Below, piece after piece: positions 1-6,649 of a stretch of 17,355 nucleotides of DNA; position 1 is the stretch's first letter, and every line of letters begins with the position of its first letter. The notes below the pieces were generated by a model. It did no database searches. It was not told where the DNA came from and saw only the letters and a list, made by a program, of their open reading frames with translations. This DNA comes from Verrucomicrobiota bacterium (GTDB taxonomy: Bacteria; Verrucomicrobiota; Verrucomicrobiia; Methylacidiphilales; Verrucolacustridaceae): NCBI GenBank assembly GCA_010028775.1, contig RHAF01000020.1:1-17355 (forward strand). Direction: 5' to 3'. Both the position numbers and the translations under genes were made by a program.

Positions 1-218
1 TCTCCGGAAAGCCGCGCCACTTTGTCCTGGGCATCATGAACATCGGGACTGAGCGCGGTCAGGCCCAGCACTTCGTCCCTACGCCTGAGCTCCAACCACG
101 CTTCCCGGTAGGCCTTGGCCTCGGCCTGCGCCATGGCCAGTTCATCCACCGGAGCCTGCTGGATGGACCATGCAGGCGCCGTCAGGATCAGACTGAAAAG
201 GATCAGGGTGAACTTCAT
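1..218 (-). CDS. Secreted protein of unknown function, 3' part cut by window edge
   Basis: The gene is open from an ATG at 218-216 to the window edge: 72 complete codons and no stop. I do not recognise the family. Residues 1-18 look like a Sec signal peptide: MKFT, then a hydrophobic stretch LILFSLILTAPA, with a plausible signal peptidase I site after Ala-Trp-Ser (A at -3, S at -1). There is no lipobox cysteine. The mature part starts IQQAPVDELAM and is rich in Ala, Glu, Arg and Leu, probably helical, with a charged stretch near residues 33-50. The start codon overlaps the rpsS stop (TAATG), and GAGAAGG lies about 10 bases upstream, which suggests translational coupling to the ribosomal genes. 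An exported protein here is odd because rplV is the usual neighbour. The ORF, start and signal peptide are seen; the extracytoplasmic location is inferred; the function is unknown. Confidence 0.75.
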   Translation of the reverse strand, partial: MKFTLILFSLILTAPAWSIQQAPVDELAMAQAEAKAYREAWLELRRRDEVLGLTALSPDVHDAQDKVARLSG

Positions 219-490
219 TACTTCGTGACCTTCTCGGTGTGACCACCGTGCTTCTTGAAGACCCGGGTCGGGGAGAATTCCCCCAACCGATGACCCACCA
301 TGTTCTCGGTGACGAACACGGGGTTGAAAGCCTTGCCGTTGTGCACCAGGAAGGTGTGACCGACGAACTCCGGGGCGATCATCGAACGCCGGGACCAAGT
401 TTTGATCGGCTTTTTCGCTCCTCCCATTTTCTGGATTTTTTCCATCAAATGGTCGTCCATGAACGGACCTTTTTTCAGACTACGGCTCAT
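218..490 (-). CDS. rpsS: 30S ribosomal protein S19
   Basis: S19 sits in the head of the small subunit, next to S13, near the A-site finger and the intersubunit bridges. The 90-residue product has the usual family length. It opens with the typical MSRSLKKGPFMDDHLMEK and carries the conserved core IKTWSRRSMIAPEFVGHTF, then a VHNGKAFNPVFVTENMVGH segment and the basic LGEFSPTR tail region. The ATG overlaps the rplB stop in an ATGA arrangement, with GAGGG 5 bases upstream inside the end of rplB, so translation is probably coupled to L2. Its own stop overlaps the start of the next, unrecognised gene (TAATG). Identification is secure. Confidence 0.97.
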   Translation of the reverse strand: MSRSLKKGPFMDDHLMEKIQKMGGAKKPIKTWSRRSMIAPEFVGHTFLVHNGKAFNPVFVTENMVGHRLGEFSPTRVFKKHGGHTEKVTK

Positions 491-1338
491 GAAGCCCTCT
501 TCTTTCTCCGGTCCTCAACAATAAACCGGTTGGAGGGCTTGTGACGCTTGCGGGTCTTCAGACCCTTGGCCAACTGCCCCCACGGGGAAACAGGATGCTG
601 GCGTCCGCCACCCCCCTTGCTCTTCCCCTGTCCTCCACCCATCGGATGGTCGATCGGATTCATCACCATGCCGCGGGTATGAGGACGCCTTCCCAGCCAG
701 CGAGCCCGGCCAGCCTTGCCCAGGCTGACTTTTTCGTGGGCAATGTTGCCCACCTGTCCCACGGTGGCGTAACAATCGGCATGCAGGCGTCTAACTTCCC
801 CGGAAGGGAGTCTCAAAAGAGCGTCATCCCCGTCAATGGCGGTGCAGATTGCGGCCGCACCGGCGGAACGGACCATCTTTGCACCGCGGCCGGGCACCAG
901 CTCGATGTTGTGAAGAGGTAGTCCCTGGGGAATGGAGCGCAGCGGAAGGGCGTTCCCCACCTCGGGAGCGACCGATTTTCCAGCCACCACGGAAGTACCA
1001 ACCTTCAAACCCTCGGGAGCCAGGATGTATGCCCGGTCTTTCGGACCGTATTCCAAGAGGGCAATGCGGGCCGAGCGGTTCGGATCATACTGGATGGCCA
1101 GCACCTTGCCGGGAGCAGTCCGTTTGGCGCGGTTCCATTCGATGATACGGAATTTCTTTTTGTGGCCGCCACCACGGTGGCGGGAAGTCATTCTTCCGTA
1201 GGAGTTGCGGCCTCCGGTGCGACGCTTGATCTCCAGGAGGGACTTCTCAGGGACGGAGTCGCGCGTCAGCTCCGAGAAATCCCGGAGCATGGTGTACCTG
1301 AGGGACGGCGTCAGGGGGCGGAATTCTTTCAGGGCCAT
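487..1338 (-). CDS. rplB: 50S ribosomal protein L2
   Basis: L2 is a primary 23S rRNA-binding protein that supports subunit association and the peptidyl-transferase centre. At 283 residues it is slightly longer than the E. coli protein (273). It shows the conserved SGGRN-like TGGRNSYGR (41-49), RHRGGGHK (53-60), YDPNRSARIAL (84-94), the GKAGRARWLG segment (207-216) and the C-terminal signature MNPIDHPMGGG. His231 corresponds to the functionally important His229 of E. coli L2. The second His of the usual DHPHGGG is Met here, a variant I recall from Bacteroidota. A small Gly/Lys-rich insertion (KSKGGGG, 239-245) follows. The start is supported by AAGGAG 7 bases before the ATG. The gap to rplW is 10 bases, and the 3' end overlaps rpsS by 4 bases. 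Confidence 0.97.
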   Translation of the reverse strand: MALKEFRPLTPSLRYTMLRDFSELTRDSVPEKSLLEIKRRTGGRNSYGRMTSRHRGGGHKKKFRIIEWNRAKRTAPGKVLAIQYDPNRSARIALLEYGPKDRAYILAPEGLKVGTSVVAGKSVAPEVGNALPLRSIPQGLPLHNIELVPGRGAKMVRSAGAAAICTAIDGDDALLRLPSGEVRRLHADCYATVGQVGNIAHEKVSLGKAGRARWLGRRPHTRGMVMNPIDHPMGGGQGKSKGGGGRQHPVSPWGQLAKGLKTRKRHKPSNRFIVEDRRKKRAS

Positions 1339-1348
1339 AATGCTCTCC

Positions 1349-1633
1349 TTATGCCGACTCGATCTTCTGGCCTTCCGCCAGGGTTACGATCGCTCGTTTG
1401 GTGTGGTTTTTGCGTCCCGGTTCCCCACGACGGGAGCGGCGCACTTTGCCGGCCCGGCGCATGGTGTTCACCCGGACAACTTTCTTTCCGAAGAGGGCTG
1501 TGATTGCCTGCCGGATTTCAAGCTTGGTCGCATCAGGTGCCACCTCAAAAAGGTACTGGTTGTGGGCGGAGGCCAGCCGCGTGCCCTTCTCCGACACCCG
1601 GGGCCAGAAAATCACTTCCGTGGGAGATCTCAT
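1349..1633 (-). CDS. rplW: 50S ribosomal protein L23
   Basis: L23 lies at the exit of the polypeptide tunnel and is the docking site for trigger factor and SRP. The frame stays open far upstream, but the real start is the ATG at 1633. It is preceded by AAGGAG with 8 bases of spacing and forms an ATGA overlap with the end of rplD, and the product then has 94 residues, the normal family length. The N-terminus reads PTEVIFWPRVSEKGTRLA, matching the family's start with its conserved xxPxxSEK pattern. Residues 26-57 contain the FEVAPDATKLEIRQAI and VVRVNT strand-helix core. The basic loop 58-80 (RRAGKVRRSRRGEPGRK) contacts 23S rRNA. The 4-base overlap implies coupling of L23 synthesis to L4. Confidence 0.96.
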   Translation of the reverse strand: MRSPTEVIFWPRVSEKGTRLASAHNQYLFEVAPDATKLEIRQAITALFGKKVVRVNTMRRAGKVRRSRRGEPGRKNHTKRAIVTLAEGQKIESA

Positions 1634-2271
1634 GATGCGTTCTCCTTTTTGGTCTTCGGTTGCAGGCGGCGACCGAGTTCCGGCCAGGCTTCCTCCGAAA
1701 TCCAGACCTGCCGGCGACGCAAAAGATCCTCGGCGTTCACTTCGCGCGCGGGACGGACATCCACCTCGCGCAGGTTCCTCGCAGCCTTGACGAGGGTCTC
1801 CTCCGGCTTGGAAAGCACGAGGAGCACGGAAAGCGGCAATCCGGAGTCCTTGATCCAGCCGATCAATTCTTTGGTCTTGGGGGCCTTCAACGCAGGGGCA
1901 GAACCGGTGTGAAGGGTTCCCGCCGCAGCCAGATCCGAGATCGCCCGCCGAAGTGCCGTCCTCAAAACGGTTTTTGGCACGTTTTTGCTGTAATCGCGGG
2001 GATGGGGGCCGAAGACCACGCCGCCACCACGCCAAACCGGGGAGGATTTGTATCCCGCCCGGGCCCGCCCGGTGCCTTTTTGTCTCCACGGCTTGGTTCC
2101 GGAAAGATCCACCGTGGCCTTGGTCAGGGTGGCATGTGTGCCGGCACGCCGGTTGGCACGATAAGCGGTCACTGCCTCATGCAGGGCCTGGCTGGCCTTG
2201 CGGTTTTTGAAAAGTTCCACACCCAGCGCCTTTTCGGCAGCGGATAGGTTGATGGCTTTGGCTTTGCTCAT
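1630..2271 (-). CDS. rplD: 50S ribosomal protein L4
   Basis: L4 binds domain I of 23S rRNA, and its extended loop lines the peptide tunnel near the macrolide site. The product has 213 residues (E. coli 201). The diagnostic loop KPWRQKGTGRARAG is at 60-73, with Lys65 at the position of the erythromycin-related Lys63 of E. coli, and it is followed by SSPVWRGGGVVFGPHPR. Tunnel-loop residues look wild type. It starts 4 bases after the rplC stop, with a modest AAGG upstream rather than the full AAGGAG seen elsewhere, so coupling to rplC translation is likely. In E. coli, L4 represses the S10 operon by binding its leader. Here rpsJ directly follows fusA with no leader, so that mechanism cannot operate at the same place. 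Confidence 0.97.
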   Translation of the reverse strand: MSKAKAINLSAAEKALGVELFKNRKASQALHEAVTAYRANRRAGTHATLTKATVDLSGTKPWRQKGTGRARAGYKSSPVWRGGGVVFGPHPRDYSKNVPKTVLRTALRRAISDLAAAGTLHTGSAPALKAPKTKELIGWIKDSGLPLSVLLVLSKPEETLVKAARNLREVDVRPAREVNAEDLLRRRQVWISEEAWPELGRRLQPKTKKENAS

Positions 2272-2275
2272 GGGT

Positions 2276-2920
2276 TTAGGCCTTTACCGGCTCCTTCACC
2301 GCGTCACGTACGATCACCACGCTGCCGTTGGGGCCGGGGATGGCACCCCGGACGAGCAGTAGTTTTTCCCCTTCTCTCACCTGCATGACCTTGAGGTTTT
2401 GGATCGTGCAATTGTCGTGGCCGAGATGTCCCGGCATGCCGGCGTTCTTGTAAACCCGCCCGGGGGTCGAACGGCAACCAATGGCTCCGTTCCTCCGGTG
2501 GGTCGTCGAGCCGTGGGCGTCGGCCTGTCCGGCGTAGTTGTGCTTGCGCATCACCCCGTGAAAACCTTTTCCCTTGGAGACACCCAACACGTCGACCAAC
2601 TGACCGGCCTTAAATCGGGTAACATTCACCTCGGATCCCACCGCCAGATCGGCAGGGGCCGCCCTGAACTGGCGCAGAACCAGAGGATTTTTTCGGCCGG
2701 CTTTTTCAAAAGCCACCCGCTGAGGCTTGTTGGTCCGGGAGGCCTTACGCTCGCCCATCCCCATAACCACCGCTTTGACGCGAGACTTCTCCGGGGTGCG
2801 GACCTCGTACACCGTGTTCGGCTCGGCCGAGATGACGGTCACGGCGGTGGCCTGCCCCTGATCATCATAGATCCGGGTCATTCCGACCTTCTTTCCGATC
2901 ATGCCAAAACGCTCGATCAT
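2276..2920 (-). CDS. rplC: 50S ribosomal protein L3
   Basis: L3 is an early-assembly protein whose central extension reaches the peptidyl-transferase centre. The 214-residue product has the family start MIGKKVGMTRIY at residues 7-18, VDVLGVSKGKGFHGVMRKHN (109-128) and the conserved HGSTTHRRNGAIGCRSTPGR region (136-155). The first ATG (2920) is chosen because AGGAG stands 8 bases before it. The internal Met7, the usual start in E. coli, lacks a comparable site but cannot be excluded. The residue aligned with the PrmB-methylated Gln150 of E. coli is Ser151, so that modification should be absent. The gap to rpsJ is 17 bases. Confidence 0.97.
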   Translation of the reverse strand: MIERFGMIGKKVGMTRIYDDQGQATAVTVISAEPNTVYEVRTPEKSRVKAVVMGMGERKASRTNKPQRVAFEKAGRKNPLVLRQFRAAPADLAVGSEVNVTRFKAGQLVDVLGVSKGKGFHGVMRKHNYAGQADAHGSTTHRRNGAIGCRSTPGRVYKNAGMPGHLGHDNCTIQNLKVMQVREGEKLLLVRGAIPGPNGSVVIVRDAVKEPVKA

Positions 2921-2937
2921 GGTTTTTTCTCCTCGGG

Positions 2938-3246
2938 TTAAATCTTGATGGTGATGTCGACACCGGCCGGCAAGTTGAGTTTTTTCAGCTCATCCACCGT
3001 CTTGCCGGAGGGCTCGAGAATATCCAGCAACCGCTTATGGGTGCGGATTTCAAACTGCTCCATGCTCTTTTTGTCGCAATGGGGGGATCGGTTCACCGTG
3101 TAACGTTCGATCTTGGTCGGCAAAGGAATCGGGCCGGCAACCCTCGACCCTGTGCGGGACGCCGTCTCGGCGATCTCCCCCGCCGCCTTGTCGAGCAAGC
3201 GGTAATCAAACGACTTCAAACGGATGCGGATGCGGGTGGCGGCCAT
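2938..3246 (-). CDS. rpsJ: 30S ribosomal protein S10 (NusE)
   Basis: S10 is part of the small-subunit head. As NusE it also partners NusB and binds the NusG C-terminal domain to link transcription and translation. The product has 102 residues, the normal length. It shows the N-terminal RIRIRLKSFDYRLLD strand-helix, the long rRNA-binding loop around residues 40-60 (IPLPTKIERYTVNRSPHCDK) and the HKRLLDILEP helix. It begins 5 bases after the fusA stop, with AAAGG about 9 bases before the ATG overlapping the end of fusA. The usual tuf gene between fusA and rpsJ is absent, so str and S10 genes are fused into one continuous cluster. Confidence 0.97.
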   Translation of the reverse strand: MAATRIRIRLKSFDYRLLDKAAGEIAETASRTGSRVAGPIPLPTKIERYTVNRSPHCDKKSMEQFEIRTHKRLLDILEPSGKTVDELKKLNLPAGVDITIKI

Positions 3247-3251
3247 GGATT

Positions 3252-5396
3252 TTAGCCTTTCTTTTGTTGGGTAACCTGTGCCAGGACGCTCGAGGGAACC
3301 TGCTCAAAGTGCGAAGGCTCCATGGAGTAGGCCGCCCGTCCCCGGGAGAGCGACCGGATGGTGTTCACGTAGCCGAACATTTCCGCCAAAGGAACCTCGG
3401 CCTTCACGATGGAGGTCAGGCTCTTGGAGTCCACATTCATGATCTTGCCGCGACGCCGGTTGATATCGCCGAGAATGTCCCCCTGAAACTCGTCTGGGGT
3501 CGAGCACTCCACCAGCATGATGGGCTCAAGCAGGATCGGCCCCGCCTTCTGCATGGCATCCTTCACCGCAAAAATCGCCGCCATCTTGAAAGCCAACTCG
3601 TTGGAATCCACCTCGTGGTAGGAACCGTCCATGATCTGGATCTTCATGTCGATCACTGGGCTTCCATGGATCACCCCGTTGAGCAAGGCCTCCTCCACGC
3701 CCTTCTTCACGGCCGGGATGTATTCCTTCGGAATGTTTCCGCCGGTCACCTTGTTCTCGACCACAATGCCCTTGCCCCGTTCCTGCGGTTCCACCTGCAG
3801 GATGACGTGACCATACTGACCGCGCCCGCCCGATTGCTTGATCAGCTTGCCCTCGCCTCCCGAGCTCTTGGTGATGGTTTCGCGATAGGCGATCTGAGGA
3901 GCCCCGGCGTTGGTTTCCACGCTGAATTCTCGTTTAAGACGGTCGCAGATGATTTCCAAATGAAGTTCCCCCATCCCCTTGATGATGGTCTGACCCGTCT
4001 CCTCGTTGGACTGCACCTGGAAGGTCGGATCTTCCTCGGAAAGGCGCTGGAGGGCTTCTCCCATTTTTTCACGGTCGCCCTTGGTCTTGGGTTCCACCGC
4101 CATGGAGATGACGGGCTCAGGGAAACTGGGTGGTTCGAGGGTGATTTCCAGATCTTCATTGCGAAGGGTGTCACCCGTCGCAATGTCCTTCAGACCCACG
4201 GTGGCGGCGATATCCCCGGCAAACACGGTGTCGATATCCTCGCGCTTGTCCGCCTGGATTTGGATCAAGCGACTCACCCGCTCCCGCTTCCCGGTTCGGG
4301 AATTGTAGATGAACTCACCCTTGGAGAGTTTTCCGGAATAGACCCGGAAGAAAATCAGCTTACCCACAAAAGGATCGGTCCAGAGCTTAAAGGCCAACGA
4401 GCAGAATTTTTCACCGTCGTCCACCTTGACCGGGATGCGCTCCTCGGGGTTTTCCGTGCTGTGTCCCACGGCCGGCGGAATGTCGATCGGGCTGGGAAGA
4501 TATTCCACCACCGCATCCACCAGGGTCTGCACACCCTTATTCTTGAAGGCTGACCCTCCAACCACCGGGACGAGCTTGTTGGCGATCACCGCGCGGCGAA
4601 GGGCAGCTTTGAGTTGCTTGGTGTCGGGACGCTTTTCCTCAAGAAATAGGTTGCCCACTTCCTCGTCCACATCGGCCACCCGCTCGATCAACTCATCCAA
4701 CCCCTTCTTGGCAGCCGCCTTGTGCTCCTCGGGAATTTCTCGGATTTCATAGGTGGAACCAAGATTCTTGCTGTCGGTGTAGACGATGGCCTTTTGGTTA
4801 ATTAGGTCGATCTGGCCCATCAAGGTATCTTCCTTGCCGAGGGGGATGAGAATCGGGCAGGCGTTGGCCCCTAGTTTGGTTTTCATCTCTGATACGGCCT
4901 TTTCAAAATCCGCGCCCGTTCGGTCCATTTTGTTGACGAAAGCGATGCGGGGAACCCCGTATTTGTTGGCCTGACGCCAAACTGTTTCGCTTTGAGGCTG
5001 CACGCCCGCAACCCCGCAGAAAACCGCAATCGCCCCGTCCAACACACGGAGGGAACGCTCCACCTCGGCGGTGAAATCCACGTGCCCCGGAGTGTCGATG
5101 ATGTTGATCCGGTTTTTTGTTTTTTCGAATGACTTGACCAATCCAGCCTCTTCCTTCACCGGCCAGAAACAGGTGGTGGCGGCGGAAGTGATGGTGATGC
5201 CACGCTCCCTCTCCTGCTCCATCCAGTCAGTCACTGTGGTGCCCTCGTGGACCTCCCCCATCTTGTGGATGCTGCCGGTGTAAAAAAGAATTCGCTCGGT
5301 CAGCGTGGTCTTGCCCGCGTCGATGTGCGCGCAGATCCCGATGTTCCGGGTCCTCTCGAGGGAGTAGCTGCGCGCGGAACCGGTGGCGGGAGGCAT
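3252..5396 (-). CDS. fusA: Translation elongation factor G
   Basis: EF-G is the GTPase that drives tRNA-mRNA translocation and, with RRF, ribosome recycling. The 714-residue product carries all five G motifs: G1 AHIDAGKT (23-30), G2 RGITIT (65-70), G3 DTPGH (101-105), G4 NKMD (155-158) and G5 GSAFKNKG (281-288). The domain IV tip segment GSYHEVDSNELAFK (591-604) has His594 at the position equivalent to the translocation-critical His583 of E. coli. Domain V ends with the typical EMFGYVNTIRSLSRGRA. The ATG at 5396 is preceded by AAGGAG with about 10 bases of spacing, just after the rpsG stop. Neighbouring rpsL and rpsG make the classical str group. The intact motifs mark a full-length bacterial EF-G; whether a second paralogue exists cannot be told here. 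Confidence 0.98.
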   Translation of the reverse strand: MPPATGSARSYSLERTRNIGICAHIDAGKTTLTERILFYTGSIHKMGEVHEGTTVTDWMEQERERGITITSAATTCFWPVKEEAGLVKSFEKTKNRINIIDTPGHVDFTAEVERSLRVLDGAIAVFCGVAGVQPQSETVWRQANKYGVPRIAFVNKMDRTGADFEKAVSEMKTKLGANACPILIPLGKEDTLMGQIDLINQKAIVYTDSKNLGSTYEIREIPEEHKAAAKKGLDELIERVADVDEEVGNLFLEEKRPDTKQLKAALRRAVIANKLVPVVGGSAFKNKGVQTLVDAVVEYLPSPIDIPPAVGHSTENPEERIPVKVDDGEKFCSLAFKLWTDPFVGKLIFFRVYSGKLSKGEFIYNSRTGKRERVSRLIQIQADKREDIDTVFAGDIAATVGLKDIATGDTLRNEDLEITLEPPSFPEPVISMAVEPKTKGDREKMGEALQRLSEEDPTFQVQSNEETGQTIIKGMGELHLEIICDRLKREFSVETNAGAPQIAYRETITKSSGGEGKLIKQSGGRGQYGHVILQVEPQERGKGIVVENKVTGGNIPKEYIPAVKKGVEEALLNGVIHGSPVIDMKIQIMDGSYHEVDSNELAFKMAAIFAVKDAMQKAGPILLEPIMLVECSTPDEFQGDILGDINRRRGKIMNVDSKSLTSIVKAEVPLAEMFGYVNTIRSLSRGRAAYSMEPSHFEQVPSSVLAQVTQQKKG

Positions 5397-5411
5397 GGTC
5401 TCTCTTCTCCT

Positions 5412-5885
5412 TTACCAGCGCAGATGGGCGAAGGCCCGGTTGGCTTGGGCCATGCGATGCGTTTCGTCCCGCTTTTTGATCGCGTTTCCCTGCCCGGCGG
5501 CGGCATCCCGTATTTCCTGGGAAAGGGCTTTCTCGAAGGCCACGCCCTTGCGGTTGTTGGCCAATTCCACGATCCAACGGAGTGCGAGCGACAACTGCCT
5601 CTCGGGGGTGGTTTCCACCGGCACCTGGTATGTGGCACCTCCCACCCGACGGGACTTCACTTCCAGGCGGGGCTTCACATTCTCCACGGCTTTTTGCACC
5701 ACAGCCAAAGGATCTCCCCCCGATCCTCCCTCGTTGGCGCGCTTGATGGCGTTGTACACCAGACGGCTGGCGGTCGAATATTTGCCCCTCTTCAGAATGT
5801 ACCCGATCATTCGGCCGATCAGGGGGCTTTCATAAACCGGATCCGGGCTGCTCTTGCGGGAAATATGGCGGCGGCGGCGGGACAT
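5412..5885 (-). CDS. rpsG: 30S ribosomal protein S7
   Basis: S7 nucleates assembly of the 30S head and lies at the E-site exit channel. The 157-residue product begins MSRRRRHISRK and has the LIGRMIGYILKRGKYSTA helix region (22-39), the E-site beta-hairpin RVGGATYQVPVE (80-91), the PERQLSLALRWIVELA helix (94-109) and the usual AHLRW-type terminus. In E. coli, S7 represses its own operon by binding between rpsL and rpsG. Here that spacer is only 18 bases (5886-5903), with GAGGAG 8 bases from the ATG, so an E. coli-like target does not fit there. The gap to fusA is 15 bases. Confidence 0.97.
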   Translation of the reverse strand: MSRRRRHISRKSSPDPVYESPLIGRMIGYILKRGKYSTASRLVYNAIKRANEGGSGGDPLAVVQKAVENVKPRLEVKSRRVGGATYQVPVETTPERQLSLALRWIVELANNRKGVAFEKALSQEIRDAAAGQGNAIKKRDETHRMAQANRAFAHLRW

Positions 5886-5903
5886 GGATGATTCTCCTCG
5901 GGT

Positions 5904-6344
5904 TTAGGCTTTCGCCGGTTTGGCCTCGGCGGCCGCTTTGGCACCACCGCCCTTGGGACGTTTGACGCCGTATTTGCTGCGGGAAACAAGGCGGGCCAGC
6001 TTGTTGGAGTTGCTGGGACCGGAGGCGCCCAAGGCATCCAGCGTTCCACGAACGATGTGGTAACGGACACCGGGCAAATCCTTCACACGTCCGCCACGGA
6101 CGAGGACAATGGAGTGTTCCTGCAAATTGTGGTTTTCCCCGGGAATGTAGGCGATCACCTCTTCCCCGTTCGAGAGACGCACCTTGGCGACTTTACGCAA
6201 TGCCGAGTTCGGCTTTTTGGGAGTTCGGGTCATGACCTGGAGGCAGACCCCGCGGCGTTGGGGGCAACCGTGCAGGGCGGGAGCCTTGGTGCCGCGCTTG
6301 AGGGCGGACCGGCCAAAACGTACCAACTGGTTGATCGTCGGCAT
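5904..6344 (-). CDS. rpsL: 30S ribosomal protein S12
   Basis: S12 lies at the decoding centre and controls accuracy. The frame is open upstream, but the ATG at 6344 gives the canonical MPTINQLVRFGR start and has GGGGAG about 11 bases before it. The product has 146 residues. CPQRRGVC is at 27-34, TPKKPNSALRK at 41-51 and GGRVKDLPGVRYH at 84-96. Lys43 and Lys88 are both present, so streptomycin-resistance substitutions are absent at these sites. Asp89 is the residue methylthiolated by RimO in E. coli. Compared with E. coli (124 residues) there are about 8 extra residues before RSKYGVKRPK and an Ala/Lys/Gly-rich tail of about 14 residues. It is the first gene after the promoter at 6574-6603 and a long structured leader. 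Confidence 0.97.
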   Translation of the reverse strand: MPTINQLVRFGRSALKRGTKAPALHGCPQRRGVCLQVMTRTPKKPNSALRKVAKVRLSNGEEVIAYIPGENHNLQEHSIVLVRGGRVKDLPGVRYHIVRGTLDALGASGPSNSNKLARLVSRSKYGVKRPKGGGAKAAAEAKPAKA

Positions 6345-6421
6345 TCTGTTTTCAACTCCCCCCGCGGACCTCCCGGACAAAAGGCACCCCCTTGGCGGGT
6401 TCCATGAAGCGCTCGAAGCAC

Positions 6422-6455
6422 GCATGGAGGACGATTCAACCGAACCGTCACATGC
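6422..6455 (-). promoter_or_regulatory. Leader RNA hairpin, proximal to rpsL
   Basis: On the minus-strand RNA, GCAUG (6455-6451) pairs with CAUGC (6426-6422). After an asymmetric internal loop (U on one side, CUC on the other), GACGGUUC pairs over 8 bases with GAAUCGUC, closing a GGUU loop at 6438-6441. One of the eight pairs is G-U (6445 with 6434). The same position would be C-A on the opposite strand, so the fold fits leftward RNA. No U-run follows, so it is not an intrinsic terminator. Its location about 80 bases before the rpsL start fits a regulatory or protein-binding element. Confidence 0.5.
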
Positions 6456-6467
6456 CGACTGACCTTG

Positions 6468-6491
6468 ATCGTTATCTTTTCAGATACCGAT
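6468..6491 (-). promoter_or_regulatory. Leader RNA hairpin with GAAA tetraloop
   Basis: On the minus-strand RNA the 10-base arms AUCGGUAUCU and AGAUAACGAU pair in nine positions around one G-A mismatch and close a GAAA loop, a classic GNRA tetraloop. On the opposite strand the loop would be UUUC, so the fold again favours leftward RNA. It lies 12 bases upstream of the second leader hairpin and has no following U-run. The role is unknown; protein binding or tertiary docking of the tetraloop is possible. Confidence 0.5.
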
Positions 6492-6573
6492 TGGATGACA
6501 GCGGAAATTCAAAGCCTGCCCGAAAAATCGCTCTATGACAAGGGTTTTCCACAAATTTCTTCCCCTCCAAAAG

Positions 6574-6603
6574 GTAATAAAACGTGAGACCCGGCTCCGT
6601 CAA
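6574..6603 (-). promoter_or_regulatory. Sigma-70-type promoter for rpsL-rpsG-fusA-S10 genes
   Basis: Reading leftward, TTGACG (6603-6598, 5 of 6 to the -35 consensus) is followed by 18 bases and TATTAC (6579-6574, 4 of 6 to the -10 consensus). The region upstream of the -35 (6604-6649) is comparatively A+T-rich. The predicted start is near 6567, giving a leader of about 220 bases. The promoter lies just downstream of the rpoC terminator, exactly where a new transcript is needed. This is inferred from hexamers alone. Confidence 0.55.
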
Positions 6604-6649
6604 TTTTCGTTAATCCGGACTAAATCACCCGCTAATCATGCTGAAATCC

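Larger units (their letters stand above)
6345..6567 (-). promoter_or_regulatory. Long structured 5' leader of the rpsL transcript
   Basis: These are about 220 bases between the predicted transcription start and rpsL. No convincing gene is present. The in-frame upward extension of rpsL lacks homology to S12 and is ignored. Two well-formed hairpins (6468-6491 and 6422-6455) and a weaker one (6383-6403: two plus four pairs around an A-G mismatch, 7-base loop) precede the purine-rich GGGGAG ribosome-binding site. Ribosomal-protein operons are commonly autoregulated through such leaders, so this is a reasonable candidate for binding by S7, S12, L4 or another product of the operon. No match to a named leader family was recognised by eye. 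Confidence 0.5.

Noticed and set aside
1634..2089. Upstream extension of the rplW frame to 246 codons
   Set aside because: The extension overlaps rplD out of frame and has no L23 similarity; the ATG at 1633 has a strong Shine-Dalgarno and gives the normal length.
3264..4553. Long plus-strand open frame antisense to fusA (429 codons)
   Set aside because: It lies wholly inside an unmistakable EF-G gene; its His/Leu/Gly/Asp-rich product is typical of a frame opposite a G+C-rich gene and shows no recognisable domain.
6372..6390. TGCCTTTTG in the rpsL leader resembling a boxA antitermination site
   Set aside because: It matches the boxA consensus only partially and there is no associated boxB/boxC arrangement.
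6345..6425. Upstream extension of rpsL by 27 codons
   Set aside because: S12 proteins begin at the PTINQLVR segment; the upstream codons do not resemble S12, and the ATG at 6344 has its own purine-rich site.
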